From Bacillota bacterium (lineage in GTDB: Bacteria > Bacillota > UBA4882 > UBA8346): a DNA stretch of 64,000 bases. Positions within the stretch are counted from its first letter, which is position 1. Each line of letters begins with the position of its first letter. Below the pieces are notes generated by a model. That model did not search any database. It saw only the letters and a list, made by a program, of their open reading frames with translations, and had not been told where the DNA came from. Where the stretch lies: contig JAEWZY010000045.1 in assembly GCA_023394955.1 (NCBI GenBank), positions 16,438 through 80,437 of the forward strand, given 5' to 3'. This document shows positions 8,498 to 15,873 of this stretch, piece by piece. A program made the translations under genes and the position numbers.

Positions 8498-8684
8498 GTG
8501 CGTGCGTCGGCGCGCGGCCTAGATGGTAAAAGCCCATTGGGAAGTTGATAGCACCAACTGTTAGCCAAAGGCAAGGATGTCCATCGCGTTCGATTGCGTC
8601 TTAATCTTGATGAACCGCCGTATACCGAACGGTACGTACGGTGGTGTGAGAGGTTGTCGGACGAATTAACCATCTACCTCTTAC
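8498..8684 (+). mobile_element. ORF-less, deleted group IIC intron remnant
   Basis: Starts with the intron 5' signature GTGCG (8498-8502) just past a terminator. The stretch 8557-8586 (AACTGTTAGCC, then CAAGGATGTCC) resembles the domain I core of IIC introns. At 8612-8647 a hairpin ACCGCCGTATACCG-AA-CGGTACGTACGGTGGT matches the domain V consensus of class C introns, including the CGC catalytic triad. A domain VI stem follows (GTGAGAGGT 8646-8654 with ACCTCTTAC 8676-8684). Only about 190 bases remain, so domains II-IV, the reverse transcriptase and part of domain I are gone. Its 3' end coincides with the stop codon of the convergent ABC permease. Confidence 0.8.
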
Positions 8685-9418
8685 TAGTAAATCCATTTCT
8701 TCTTAATATTGGTTGTACTCAGCCAGAACAGCGCCAAACTAAAACCGATCAATGCCATAAAGTTAATCCCTACCGGTAAGACGCCGTTCCCGTGAATGGC
8801 GGTTTTTAGAATATCCGTTCCATAAGTTAACGGGAGCAAATAAGCAAGGGGCCTTAATATTGCCGGCAACTGGTGGACGGGAACGAACAAGCCGCACAAA
8901 AAGAGCATTGGAAAACGGAAAAAATTGGAGTACGTCTGCGCTTCAAAGACTTCGTGAGCGGTTACCGAGATAAACAGGCCGAGAAACGTCGAAGTGACGG
9001 CGATCAAAATGATACTGCCTATGGCATTTAACCAGTTTATTCCCGAAAGATCAGCCAGGCCCGCGGCAAACAGGACTGGAACAAAGGCGTTGATAATGCC
9101 GAAGGCGATTGCTCCGACGGTTTTGGCCAGCATTAACAGGTTTAAGTCGATGGGGGCTAAAAGCAGGCGTTCGAAAGAACGGCTTTTCCGTTCAAAGGTC
9201 AGGGTCACTGAAAGCAGGGAAGTCGTGCCGAAAAGGATCGCCATAGCGATGACCCCAGGCAAAAGATCCCGGATATCCAAGGTGTTTTTAGATCGTAAAA
9301 AGAACATCAGCGACCAGGCGATGGGAAAGATAATACCCCAACTGATGTTGGGCGGCTTTAAGTAATAGTTTTTCAGGTCTTTGCGAAAAATGTTCCAAAA
9401 GGCGATCCCGGTCTTCAT
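8684..9418 (-). CDS. ABC-2 type transport permease
   Basis: A 244-residue membrane protein with about six hydrophobic segments (roughly 27-42, 52-75, 98-125, 130-155, 160-180 and 215-235). It carries the ABC-2 arrangement: FLRSKNTLDIRDLLPG, ERKSRSFERLLLAPID and a LFLCGLFVPVHQLP segment before the last helices. The stop codon falls at the 3' end of the intron remnant. It overlaps the ATPase gene by four bases and forms an exporter with it. The substrate is unknown. Confidence 0.88.
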   Translation of the reverse strand: MKTGIAFWNIFRKDLKNYYLKPPNISWGIIFPIAWSLMFFLRSKNTLDIRDLLPGVIAMAILFGTTSLLSVTLTFERKSRSFERLLLAPIDLNLLMLAKTVGAIAFGIINAFVPVLFAAGLADLSGINWLNAIGSIILIAVTSTFLGLFISVTAHEVFEAQTYSNFFRFPMLFLCGLFVPVHQLPAILRPLAYLLPLTYGTDILKTAIHGNGVLPVGINFMALIGFSLALFWLSTTNIKKKWIY

Positions 9419-10380
9419 CGCTTGCCACCTTCCTTCTCTTTTTTCAGCCTATCCATTCCGATCCCGGTAATTCTCACAAAAACTTCCTCTAAGGAAGGCC
9501 GGATTATTTTGGCTTCATACACCGTGATCCGGTGCTCCTCGAAGAATTTCATGAACGGCATGAGATTGACCGGTTCGGGGGAGTGGATTTTAACGCTGGC
9601 GTTGTTAAGGACATCAATGGTGAAACCGGGAAATTCGTTACTGAGCGCTTCTTGAAGGGACGACGCTCCGTTTTCCAGAGCAAACTGCACGATATTTTCC
9701 TGTTGAGCTTCAGACATCAATTCGGCAATTGTACCAATTTTGATAATCCTGCCGCCGACGATAAATCCAATCCGGCGGCAAAGCCGTTCGGCTTCCTCGA
9801 TGTAATGGGTGGTCAGAAAGATCGTCGTTCCTCGGGCGTTTAAGGTTGAAATTAGCCTTCGGATCTGGCGGGCGCTCTCCACATCAATTCCGGTGGTTGG
9901 TTCATCCAGGAACAGGATCTCCGGATCATGGATCATCCCGGCGGCGATGGTCAGCTTTCGTTTCATCCCTTTTGAATAAGCCTTAAAGGGCTTTTTTCCC
10001 GTATCAGCCAGCCCGAACTCTTCCAATAACTCGCCCGTCCGCCGCTCTCGCTTCGCTTTTTCCATTCCGTAAAGGGACGCGCAAAAGGCCAGATTCTCAA
10101 AGCCGTTCATCTCTTCATAAAGGTTGCTTTCATCCGGCACGATGCCGATTCGTTGCTGGGCCTGCTTGATATTTTTAACGCAGTCCACGCCGGATAAGGT
10201 GATTGATCCGGACGTCGGCCGAGACAACCCGGTAAGCATATTGATGGTTGAGGTTTTGCCGGCGCCGTTCGGGCCTAAAAAGCCGAAAATTTCCCCTTGT
10301 TCAAGGGTGAAATCTACATCGTTGACTGCTATAAAATCACCATATTTTTTACTTAGCTTTATAACTTCCAAGATTATCAT
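9415..10380 (-). CDS. ABC transporter ATP-binding protein
   Basis: About 321 residues. Walker A GPNGAGKTS (about 40-48), Q-loop region, ABC signature YSKGMKRKLTIA (about 133), Walker B ILFLDEPTTGID and the H-switch TTHYIEEAERLC are all present, followed by a C-terminal extension with EVFVRITGIG typical of DrrA/CcmA-type export ATPases. The start at 10380 (MIILEVIKLSKKYG) is chosen because homology begins there and AAAGAAG lies upstream; a longer frame reaches 10464. Pairs with the permease it overlaps. Confidence 0.92.
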   Translation of the reverse strand: MIILEVIKLSKKYGDFIAVNDVDFTLEQGEIFGFLGPNGAGKTSTINMLTGLSRPTSGSITLSGVDCVKNIKQAQQRIGIVPDESNLYEEMNGFENLAFCASLYGMEKAKRERRTGELLEEFGLADTGKKPFKAYSKGMKRKLTIAAGMIHDPEILFLDEPTTGIDVESARQIRRLISTLNARGTTIFLTTHYIEEAERLCRRIGFIVGGRIIKIGTIAELMSEAQQENIVQFALENGASSLQEALSNEFPGFTIDVLNNASVKIHSPEPVNLMPFMKFFEEHRITVYEAKIIRPSLEEVFVRITGIGMDRLKKEKEGGKR

Positions 10381-10475
10381 TAGATCAGCTTCTTTCCGCT
10401 TAGAAATATAGGCATAGGACACGAGGCCCGAGTGTGTAAGCGACGCTTCGTAACCTATTTTCATCTTTTAACGTG

Positions 10476-10492
10476 CCCCAGCTTAGCTGGGG
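10476..10492. repeat. Short perfect hairpin between arsR and ABC ATPase gene
   Basis: CCCCAGC (10476-10482) and GCTGGGG (10486-10492) pair with a three-base loop. No T-run follows on either strand, so it may be an RNA processing or stability element in the leader of the exporter message. Confidence 0.55.
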
Positions 10493-10525
10493 TAGGCGAC
10501 TACCTAAAATTGTTCACTTGGAAAG

Positions 10526-10873
10526 TCAGTAATTGCTTTGGTCCTCCTTTCCCAAGCAGTGACATTCGCCCGATGCGTTTTTCCGGCAATTGCCTTCAGC
10601 GTGTGGGGGTTGAGAAGCCAACGCTAAGATTTTTTCCGAGACTTTCTTGAGGGCTTCCCGGTCCACTCCATAATGGGTATAATAGCCTCTTTTTTCTCCT
10701 TTGACGGCCCCGGCTTTTCTTAATATCTGTAAATGCTGGGAAACGGCGGCTTCGGAAATCGCCAGCCGTCTGGCTAACCCGCCGACGCAAAGGTCGTGAT
10801 TTAAGAGAAGGGTGATGATTTTAAAGCGGGTTTCATCAGCTAAAGCTTTAAGAACCACAATTAATTCGTCCAT
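10526..10873 (-). CDS. ArsR/SmtB-family regulator
   Basis: About 115 residues with a winged-helix core: LKALADETRFKIITLL, then the recognition region LAISEAAVSQHLQILRKAGAV and the wing GEKRGYYTHYGVD. The C-terminus has a His/Cys stretch (ECHCLGKED) that could bind metal. The ATG at 10873 has GAGGTG upstream and is preferred to an in-frame TTG at 10891. A perfect palindrome lies directly upstream (10893-10916), and the ABC exporter genes follow in the same direction, so it probably represses itself and that exporter. Confidence 0.9.
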   Translation of the reverse strand: MDELIVVLKALADETRFKIITLLLNHDLCVGGLARRLAISEAAVSQHLQILRKAGAVKGEKRGYYTHYGVDREALKKVSEKILALASQPPHAEGNCRKNASGECHCLGKEDQSNY

Positions 10874-10892
10874 TTTCGGCGGACACCTCAAA

Positions 10893-10916
10893 TTAATTAA
10901 GCAAATGCTTAATTAA
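10893..10916. promoter_or_regulatory. ArsR operator palindrome
   Basis: TTAATTAAGCA (10893-10903) and TGCTTAATTAA (10906-10916) form a perfect inverted repeat with a two-base centre, immediately upstream of the arsR start. Its AAGCA/TGCTT arms resemble ArsR/SmtB sites. Confidence 0.8.
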
Positions 10917-11063
10917 AATATATTTTATTTAAATGTTTTTGTCAATGTTTTAATAGATAAAATTCATGGAAACAAACGAGCATGGAAAAGATTGGTCGTT
11001 AAAGCGGGTTAGAGTAGTATGTTTAATTACGAAATATATATTGGTATCTATTAAGAAAATCAA

Positions 11064-11113
11064 TTGACATTTGAACATAACTGAGTTATTATATATATGG
11101 CATATGCCCATAA
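11064..11113 (+). promoter_or_regulatory. DtxR-gene promoter with GGCATATGCC operator
   Basis: TTGACA (11064-11069) and TATTAT (11087-11092) have a 17-base spacer. TATGGCATATGCCCATAA follows at 11096-11113, covering the expected start site. Its GGCATATGCC core is palindromic. The geometry repeats that at 99-159 and 23960-24015, and the position ahead of a DtxR-family gene suggests autoregulation. Confidence 0.8.
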
Positions 11114-11173
11114 TTAAAAAATAAGAAAATCCGATTGGTGGGCCTAAATTAAAGTATTAAGGGTGAAATTTTT

Positions 11174-11620
11174 ATGAAAAATGGAATTTCCCCATCATTG
11201 GAAGATTATCTTAAAGCGATCTTGTTTTTAAAAGAAGAGAATGACATTATCCGGGTTACCGATTTAGCAAAAAAACTTCGAGTAGCTAAGTCCAGCGTAA
11301 ATCAGGCAGTAACCAAACTTTTAGAACTGAAACTGATAACCCATGAACGGTACGGCCCGTTGGAGTTAACTCCTTTAGGAAGACGGCAAGCTCAGAAAAT
11401 TAAAGAGAGGCATCAGCTTTTACAATGCTTTTTTAATGAAATATTAGGGGTTGACCGACGGATTGCCGAAAAAGACGCATGTAATATCGAACATTATATT
11501 AGCTCGGATACTTTGGATAAGTTGGTTGACTTCTTGGCTTCATTGACCTATTCGGTGCCATTTCAAAGAAAGGAAGGGATGTTATGTCAAGACAAAATCA
11601 TCAATTACTCACCAAATTAG
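11174..11620 (+). CDS. DtxR/MntR-family metal-dependent regulator
   Basis: A 148-residue regulator. The N-terminal winged helix (about 6-65) shows SLEDYLKAILFLKEE, LAKKLRVAKSSVNQAVTKL and ITHERYGPLELTPLG. A dimerisation helix set follows (about 70-125), with a metal-site pattern in KDACNIEHYIS. It lacks the C-terminal SH3-like domain of DtxR, as MntR does. Its own promoter carries the GGCATATGCC palindrome found at about eight other positions here, which makes it the leading candidate for the common regulator. It overlaps the next gene by 37 bases. Confidence 0.85.
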   Translation: MKNGISPSLEDYLKAILFLKEENDIIRVTDLAKKLRVAKSSVNQAVTKLLELKLITHERYGPLELTPLGRRQAQKIKERHQLLQCFFNEILGVDRRIAEKDACNIEHYISSDTLDKLVDFLASLTYSVPFQRKEGMLCQDKIINYSPN

Positions 11621-12114
11621 GGTCTCCAGAGGACTATTTTCGCTTCATTGCAGACATGGCCAAACGCTGGTTGGCCCATGACGGTCTTTGGTTCCAGGCT
11701 GTTGAGAAAGAGTACGGCATGGAAGCAGCCATTAAAATGGACGCCGCCGCCTGGGAGAAGTTTACGGTATTGGAGGCCGAACGGATTAAAAAGTTTTTTA
11801 GCCTGCCGGAGAACGGCGGTATCTCGGTCTTAAAAGAAGCCCTTGGGCTCAGATTGTACGCTTTCCTAAACGAACAAGAGATTATCGATGTGGACCCCAA
11901 TCGAATTATTTTTCGAATGAACGATTGCCGGGTCCAGTCGGCGCGTAAAAGAAAGGATTTGCCCGATTTCCCTTGTAAATCTGTGGGTCTGGTGGAGTAT
12001 GCCGGTTTTGCTCAAACGATTGACCCTCGGATCAAGACTCGCTGCATCGCTTGCCCTCCGGATGAACATCCGGAAGAGTATTATTGCGCTTGGGAGTTTT
12101 GGATTGAAAATTGA
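11584..12114 (+). CDS. DUF6125 family protein
   Basis: A 176-residue cytoplasmic protein of the DUF6125 type, function unknown. Visible features are DYFRFIADMAKRWLAHDGLWFQAVEKEYG at the start (quoted in part: AKRWLAHDGLWFQAVE), FRMNDCRVQSARKRK (about 118-132), FPCKSVGLVEY and TRCIACPPDEHPEEYYCAWEF at the end. The conserved cysteines (C121, C136, C157, C160, C171) could bind metal or a cluster. The start overlaps the DtxR gene, which indicates co-expression from the operator-bearing promoter. Confidence 0.75.
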   Translation: MSRQNHQLLTKLGSPEDYFRFIADMAKRWLAHDGLWFQAVEKEYGMEAAIKMDAAAWEKFTVLEAERIKKFFSLPENGGISVLKEALGLRLYAFLNEQEIIDVDPNRIIFRMNDCRVQSARKRKDLPDFPCKSVGLVEYAGFAQTIDPRIKTRCIACPPDEHPEEYYCAWEFWIEN

Positions 12115-12241
12115 TCCGAATTGACACTAAAGAGAGGGCTCGGCGGAACTAATTCATTTAGCGAATTATAGGGTGTTAGAGATTTATGATGAGAAAGTTC
12201 TGGTTTATTCATTAATCATCCGGACTTTCCCGCCAATTAAC

Positions 12242-12304
12242 GACATATGCTCATAAAGCTGCTGGGCTTAAGAAGGTTACGATTTGTTTAAATCGTAACC
12301 TTCT
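12242..12304 (+). promoter_or_regulatory. Operator-like motif and long hairpin ahead of methyltransferase gene
   Basis: GACATATGCTCATAA (12242-12256) resembles the recurring GCATATGCCCATAA motif. A perfect 15-base stem follows, AGAAGGTTACGATTT (12271-12285) with AAATCGTAACCTTCT (12290-12304), loop GTTT. No clear T-run follows, so it could end the DtxR operon weakly or act in the leader of the metal-transport operon. Confidence 0.55.
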
Positions 12305-12404
12305 CGCTTCGGTTAGCAGGAATAACCAAAATGTTTCCAGAATACCAGTAACACAAGAATGAAATTAGTAACACTACTTAGATTATCCTTAAGGAGCAGC
12401 TGCT

Positions 12405-13022
12405 ATGAGTCAAACCATCGATTATGAACGGACTTTATTCTTTGATAATCTCTCCCTAACTTGGGATTCTTCAGGGCCTTCACCCGCCGCCGCCAAGGTC
12501 GGGTCTTTCCTCGCAAAGCTTGACTTGGCGCCGGGTGGTGTTATCCTTGACGTAGGGACTGGAACCGGGATGATGGTGCCCTACTTATTCGAACTGGAGC
12601 CGGAAACAGTGATCGCCTTGGATTTGTCCGCAGGAATGCTCTCCAAGTTGCGTGAGAAGTTTGCCGGGCGGTATCAGGACCGACTCCTGATGTATCAAGG
12701 GGATGTCCATTGCCTGACGCTACCCGATGGAACCATTGACGCCGCTGTCTGTAATGGGGTTTATCCCCATTTTAACGATAAACCGAAAGCCCTAGCCGAG
12801 CTTTACCGGGTCTTAAAACCGGAAGGAATTTTAGCTATCAATCATTTTGCCGGTAAAACTTTGATCAATCAAATTCATGGCGCGGCCTCTCATCCGTTAA
12901 TCCGGGAGGATTTACTGGAGCCCGTGGCGGAGTTGGCCCTTCAGGTTCACAGGGCAGGTTTCAAAGTCCTGGAGGTGGCGGATAACGAGACTGAATATTA
13001 TTTGATCGCGCAAAAGGTTTGA
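12405..13022 (+). CDS. Class I SAM-dependent methyltransferase
   Basis: A 205-residue Rossmann-fold methyltransferase. Motif I is ILDVGTGTGMMVPYL (about 46-60), motif II is the acidic IALDLSAGML (about 71-80), and motif IV/post-I is the DAAVCNGVYPHF region (about 110-121), followed by ALAELYRVLKPEGIL. It is of UbiE/arsenite-methyltransferase-like type, but there is no Cys triad to suggest arsenic. It ends one base before the metal ABC ATPase gene, so it belongs to that operon. Its substrate is unknown. Confidence 0.82.
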   Translation: MSQTIDYERTLFFDNLSLTWDSSGPSPAAAKVGSFLAKLDLAPGGVILDVGTGTGMMVPYLFELEPETVIALDLSAGMLSKLREKFAGRYQDRLLMYQGDVHCLTLPDGTIDAAVCNGVYPHFNDKPKALAELYRVLKPEGILAINHFAGKTLINQIHGAASHPLIREDLLEPVAELALQVHRAGFKVLEVADNETEYYLIAQKV

Positions 13023-13023
13023 A

Positions 13024-13722
13024 ATGGCGGAACAATCAGTAATTGAAATTAGCGGTTTAACCGTTGGATATAACCGCGGCCCCGTGTTGCGGGGCATAAA
13101 CCTTCAAGTGAATCAGGGTGAGGCGGTGGGGATCGCCGGCCCCAATGGGGCCGGTAAAACCACTCTTTTCAAGGTGATGCTGGGTTTGATTCCGGTGAAG
13201 CAAGGCCGGGTCAGTCTCCTGGGACGGGAACTGAACACCGGGCCGGATCGGGCTTGGGTCCGGCGGGAGATTGGGTATGTGCCGCAACAAACCTTACCCG
13301 GAAAGTTGCCGGTTTTAGTTCATGACGCTGTCTTGATGGGAAGATGGGGGAAGGGATATGGCTTTTTTCATAAACCGCGTCCTTCCGATCATGAACTGGT
13401 CAGCGCCACCCTGAAACGGATGGGCTTGGCGGACCGGGAATGGCAAGATTGCCGGAACCTCTCCGGAGGTGAGCAGCAAAAAGTCTCCATCGCCCGGGCC
13501 TTAGTCCGGCAAGCGGCCATCCTGTTACTGGATGAACCCACTACTTACCTGGACCGTGATTTTCAAACCGAGATTCTGGAATTGTTGAAGGAGATCCGGA
13601 AGGAAGGCCGGTTGACGATGGTCACTATCAGCCATGATCCGGCCCATTTAGCGGCGGTCTCTGACCGGCTCTTGCAACTGGACCATGGTTTCCTAAAGGT
13701 GATAAAAGATGAATCTGATTGA
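13024..13722 (+). CDS. Metal ABC transporter ATP-binding protein (ZnuC/MntB type)
   Basis: A 232-residue ATPase with Walker A GPNGAGKTTLF (about 40-50), the Q-loop VPQQTLPG, signature NLSGGEQQKVSIARAL, Walker B ILLLDEPTTYLD and H-switch TISHDPAHL. It has the length and style of zinc or manganese importers (cluster A-I). The gene follows the methyltransferase by one base and overlaps the permease gene by 14 bases. Confidence 0.9.
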   Translation: MAEQSVIEISGLTVGYNRGPVLRGINLQVNQGEAVGIAGPNGAGKTTLFKVMLGLIPVKQGRVSLLGRELNTGPDRAWVRREIGYVPQQTLPGKLPVLVHDAVLMGRWGKGYGFFHKPRPSDHELVSATLKRMGLADREWQDCRNLSGGEQQKVSIARALVRQAAILLLDEPTTYLDRDFQTEILELLKEIRKEGRLTMVTISHDPAHLAAVSDRLLQLDHGFLKVIKDESD

Positions 13723-14539
13723 GTTTCTGAAAGTACCCCTCTTTCAAAAGGCTTTCTTAGGGGCGTTCCTCTCCGGCGCCGGACTTTCCCTCCTCGGAGT
13801 GGTGATCATCAATCTGAATTTAACCACGATCCGCTTTGCCTTAATGCATATTGCTTTACTAGGAGCGGCCTTGGGAATGGTCTGCGGCTTTCCGCCGCTG
13901 GCCGGGGCGATGGCGGGGATCCTGGCGGCCTCGATTCTACTGGGCCCGGCTGGGGACTACCTGAAGATGGATACCGGCGTCAGCGGGGCGCTTTTCATGA
14001 CGGGTTCCCTCGGTTTAGCTTTTCTCTTTTTTTATAAAGCGGGAGTCCCGGCCATGGATGCCTTCGCCTTGTTCACCGGGAATATTTTGGCGCTTCAAAA
14101 CAGCGATCTCTGGGCTATTGGCGGTTTGGCCGGAATGATCATTCTCGTTTTTACCTTTTTTTACCGGGAGATCCAAATGGTCCTCTATAATCCTGATTTG
14201 GCCGAGAGTCTGGGAGCGCCGGTCCGCTTCATCCGGAACGGGCTGCTGTTGTTGACTGGTTTGGCCATTGGAGTCAATATCCGGATGGTAGGGGCCTTAT
14301 TGATCGATGCGGCGGTATTGCTCCCCGCCGTGGCGGCGCTGGCGGTGGCCCGGAGTTTAAAAGAGGCTTTGGTCTGGTCGGCGGCTTTCGGGATAATTTC
14401 GCAAGTCGGGGGACTGTTGGTTTCGATGGTTTGGGATCTGCCCAGCGGAGCCAGTATTACTATGGCCGCGGTGGTGTTGGTATGCTTGGCCGGCATTTTC
14501 AGCCGGATTTATCAAAGGGATCGAAAGGGGTATGCATGA
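13709..14539 (+). CDS. Metal ABC transporter permease (ZnuB/MntC type)
   Basis: A 276-residue membrane protein of the ABC-3 family with about eight hydrophobic segments. Conserved stretches are FLSGAGLSLLGVVII, LMHIALLGAALGM, the EAA-like AESLGAPVRFIRNG (about 170-183) and GALLIDAAVLLPAVAAL. It overlaps the ATPase gene and the binding-protein gene by a few bases, so translation is coupled. Zinc or manganese is the likely substrate. Confidence 0.9.
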   Translation: MNLIEFLKVPLFQKAFLGAFLSGAGLSLLGVVIINLNLTTIRFALMHIALLGAALGMVCGFPPLAGAMAGILAASILLGPAGDYLKMDTGVSGALFMTGSLGLAFLFFYKAGVPAMDAFALFTGNILALQNSDLWAIGGLAGMIILVFTFFYREIQMVLYNPDLAESLGAPVRFIRNGLLLLTGLAIGVNIRMVGALLIDAAVLLPAVAALAVARSLKEALVWSAAFGIISQVGGLLVSMVWDLPSGASITMAAVVLVCLAGIFSRIYQRDRKGYA

Positions 14540-15315
14540 TGATTCTAAAAAGAGAAAGATTCTTACTTAAACTAGTTTTATTTGCCTTTATTGCCGTTTC
14601 GGCAATCGTGAGAACCATAGGGCCAGCCGCTTGTCTGGCCGAATCGAAAGTGGTGGTGGTCGCTTCCACCGGTTGGACCGGGGCCATCGCCCGGGCAGCC
14701 GGGGCCGATGAAGTCCGGGTGTTGGCTCCGCTGGAACTGAAACATCCGCCGGAGTATGACTACCGTCCGGCGGACATCGCCAAGTTGGGCGAGGCCACGG
14801 CGGTAGTTTATGCCGGTTATGAACCTTTCATGAAAAAACTGTTGGAGGCTGCCGGTTACCCGGAGTCGAAAACAGTCAAAGTGACGACGACCAATACCCC
14901 GGATAATTTAAAACAGCAAGCACGGCTGCTAGCGGAGAAGCTGGGAACTCAGAAGAAGGAAGCCGAGTGGGAAGTCCGGTTTGAGCAAGTGACGGCGGAG
15001 CTTTTAAAAAGCGCGGCTGCCAAAAACGCCGCTCAAACCAAGGTCCTGGTCCAGCAGCACCAACAGCCTTTCGTGAAATGGCTGGGTTATGATATCGTCG
15101 GCGTCTTTAGCGCCGGAGAGTTAACCCCGGCCAAGGTGATGGAATACGCCAACCTCAAGCCGGATTTGGTGATCGATAATTATCATAATCCCCAAGGGAA
15201 GCCTATTGTGGAAGTGACGAAATGCAAGTATGTGGAGTTGATTAACTTTCCTTCAGTGAAAGCCCCCGCCTTGATCGATTTATTTCAGGAGAATGCGGGA
15301 CGGTTGGGGCTGTAA
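14536..15315 (+). CDS. Metal ABC transporter substrate-binding protein (ZnuA/TroA type)
   Basis: About 259 residues. The start at 14536 overlaps the permease stop by four bases and has GAAAGGGG upstream. A signal sequence (about residues 4-36) ends near CLAESK. Metal-ligand candidates are the His of LELKHPPEYDYRPADIAKL (about 67), the His of QQHQQPFVKWLG (about 174) and the C-terminal DNYHNPQG region. There is no His-rich loop, so specificity (Zn, Mn or another ion) is open. Together with ZnuC and ZnuB it forms a complete importer. Confidence 0.85.
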   Translation: MMILKRERFLLKLVLFAFIAVSAIVRTIGPAACLAESKVVVVASTGWTGAIARAAGADEVRVLAPLELKHPPEYDYRPADIAKLGEATAVVYAGYEPFMKKLLEAAGYPESKTVKVTTTNTPDNLKQQARLLAEKLGTQKKEAEWEVRFEQVTAELLKSAAAKNAAQTKVLVQQHQQPFVKWLGYDIVGVFSAGELTPAKVMEYANLKPDLVIDNYHNPQGKPIVEVTKCKYVELINFPSVKAPALIDLFQENAGRLGL

Positions 15316-15377
15316 CCAAAATATAATTACGTCGTTACGGCTTATGATCTCCTTTGAACGTAGATTGGGTCCGGGAA

Positions 15378-15409
15378 AAAACCGGCTGTCTGTGATGGCG
15401 GCCGGTTTT
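15378..15409. terminator. Bidirectional terminator between znuA-type and queF-like genes
   Basis: AAAACCGGC (15378-15386) pairs with GCCGGTTTT (15401-15409). A/T runs on both sides allow it to serve the convergent operons on either strand. Confidence 0.8.
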
Positions 15410-15435
15410 AAATATTTTAAAATCATTGCTGGTTA

Positions 15436-15873
15436 TTACATGACTACTTCCCATGAATCCTCAAGCATGAGCCAATCCTTGTATTTTTCTTCGCCGCCCC
15501 GGGCTTTCCAATCCGAGTCGATGGTCAGCTTGGAACTGATACCGCCGCGCGGATTGCAAACCATGATCATCCGAAGGCGGTCCGGTTCATAGACTTGCAT
15601 TAAATGATCGTAAACTATATTGATCAACCGTTCATAAGAAACTACAATATTTCGCAGTTGATAGATATATTGTTTGAGGGATTTGAGTTCAATCACTTTA
15701 TCTTTTGGGTAAAACGCCAGATAGATGGTGGCAAAATCCGGCTGTTCGCGGACACCTAAAAAAGTGCATTCCGGAATCTTGATCTTGACTTCATAGGCAT
15801 CTTTGGTTGGATTAGGGATTGATTTTAAAATATTTAAATCAATATCTTGGTAAGTTTTTATTTGTTTTTTCAT
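15436..15873 (-). CDS. QueF-like T-fold protein lacking the catalytic Cys
   Basis: A 145-residue relative of preQ0 reductase QueF. The family blocks REQPDFATIYLAFYP, IELKSLKQYIYQLRN and CNPRGGISSKLTID are clear. In QueF the segment before QPD reads LCPxTG and holds the nucleophilic Cys; here it reads FLGVRE with no Cys at that place, although a Cys lies four residues earlier (PECTF). The FHE segment reads SYE, so the purine-binding Glu is kept. Nitrile reduction by the known mechanism is therefore unlikely. Its ATG overlaps the metE stop, so it is translated with metE under the cobalamin riboswitch and may act in methionine or folate metabolism (inference). Confidence 0.75.
   Translation of the reverse strand: MKKQIKTYQDIDLNILKSIPNPTKDAYEVKIKIPECTFLGVREQPDFATIYLAFYPKDKVIELKSLKQYIYQLRNIVVSYERLINIVYDHLMQVYEPDRLRMIMVCNPRGGISSKLTIDSDWKARGGEEKYKDWLMLEDSWEVVM

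Noticed and set aside
10432..10650. Plus-strand frame across the arsR end
   Set aside because: No ribosome site or family; overlaps the minus-strand ArsR gene in antisense.
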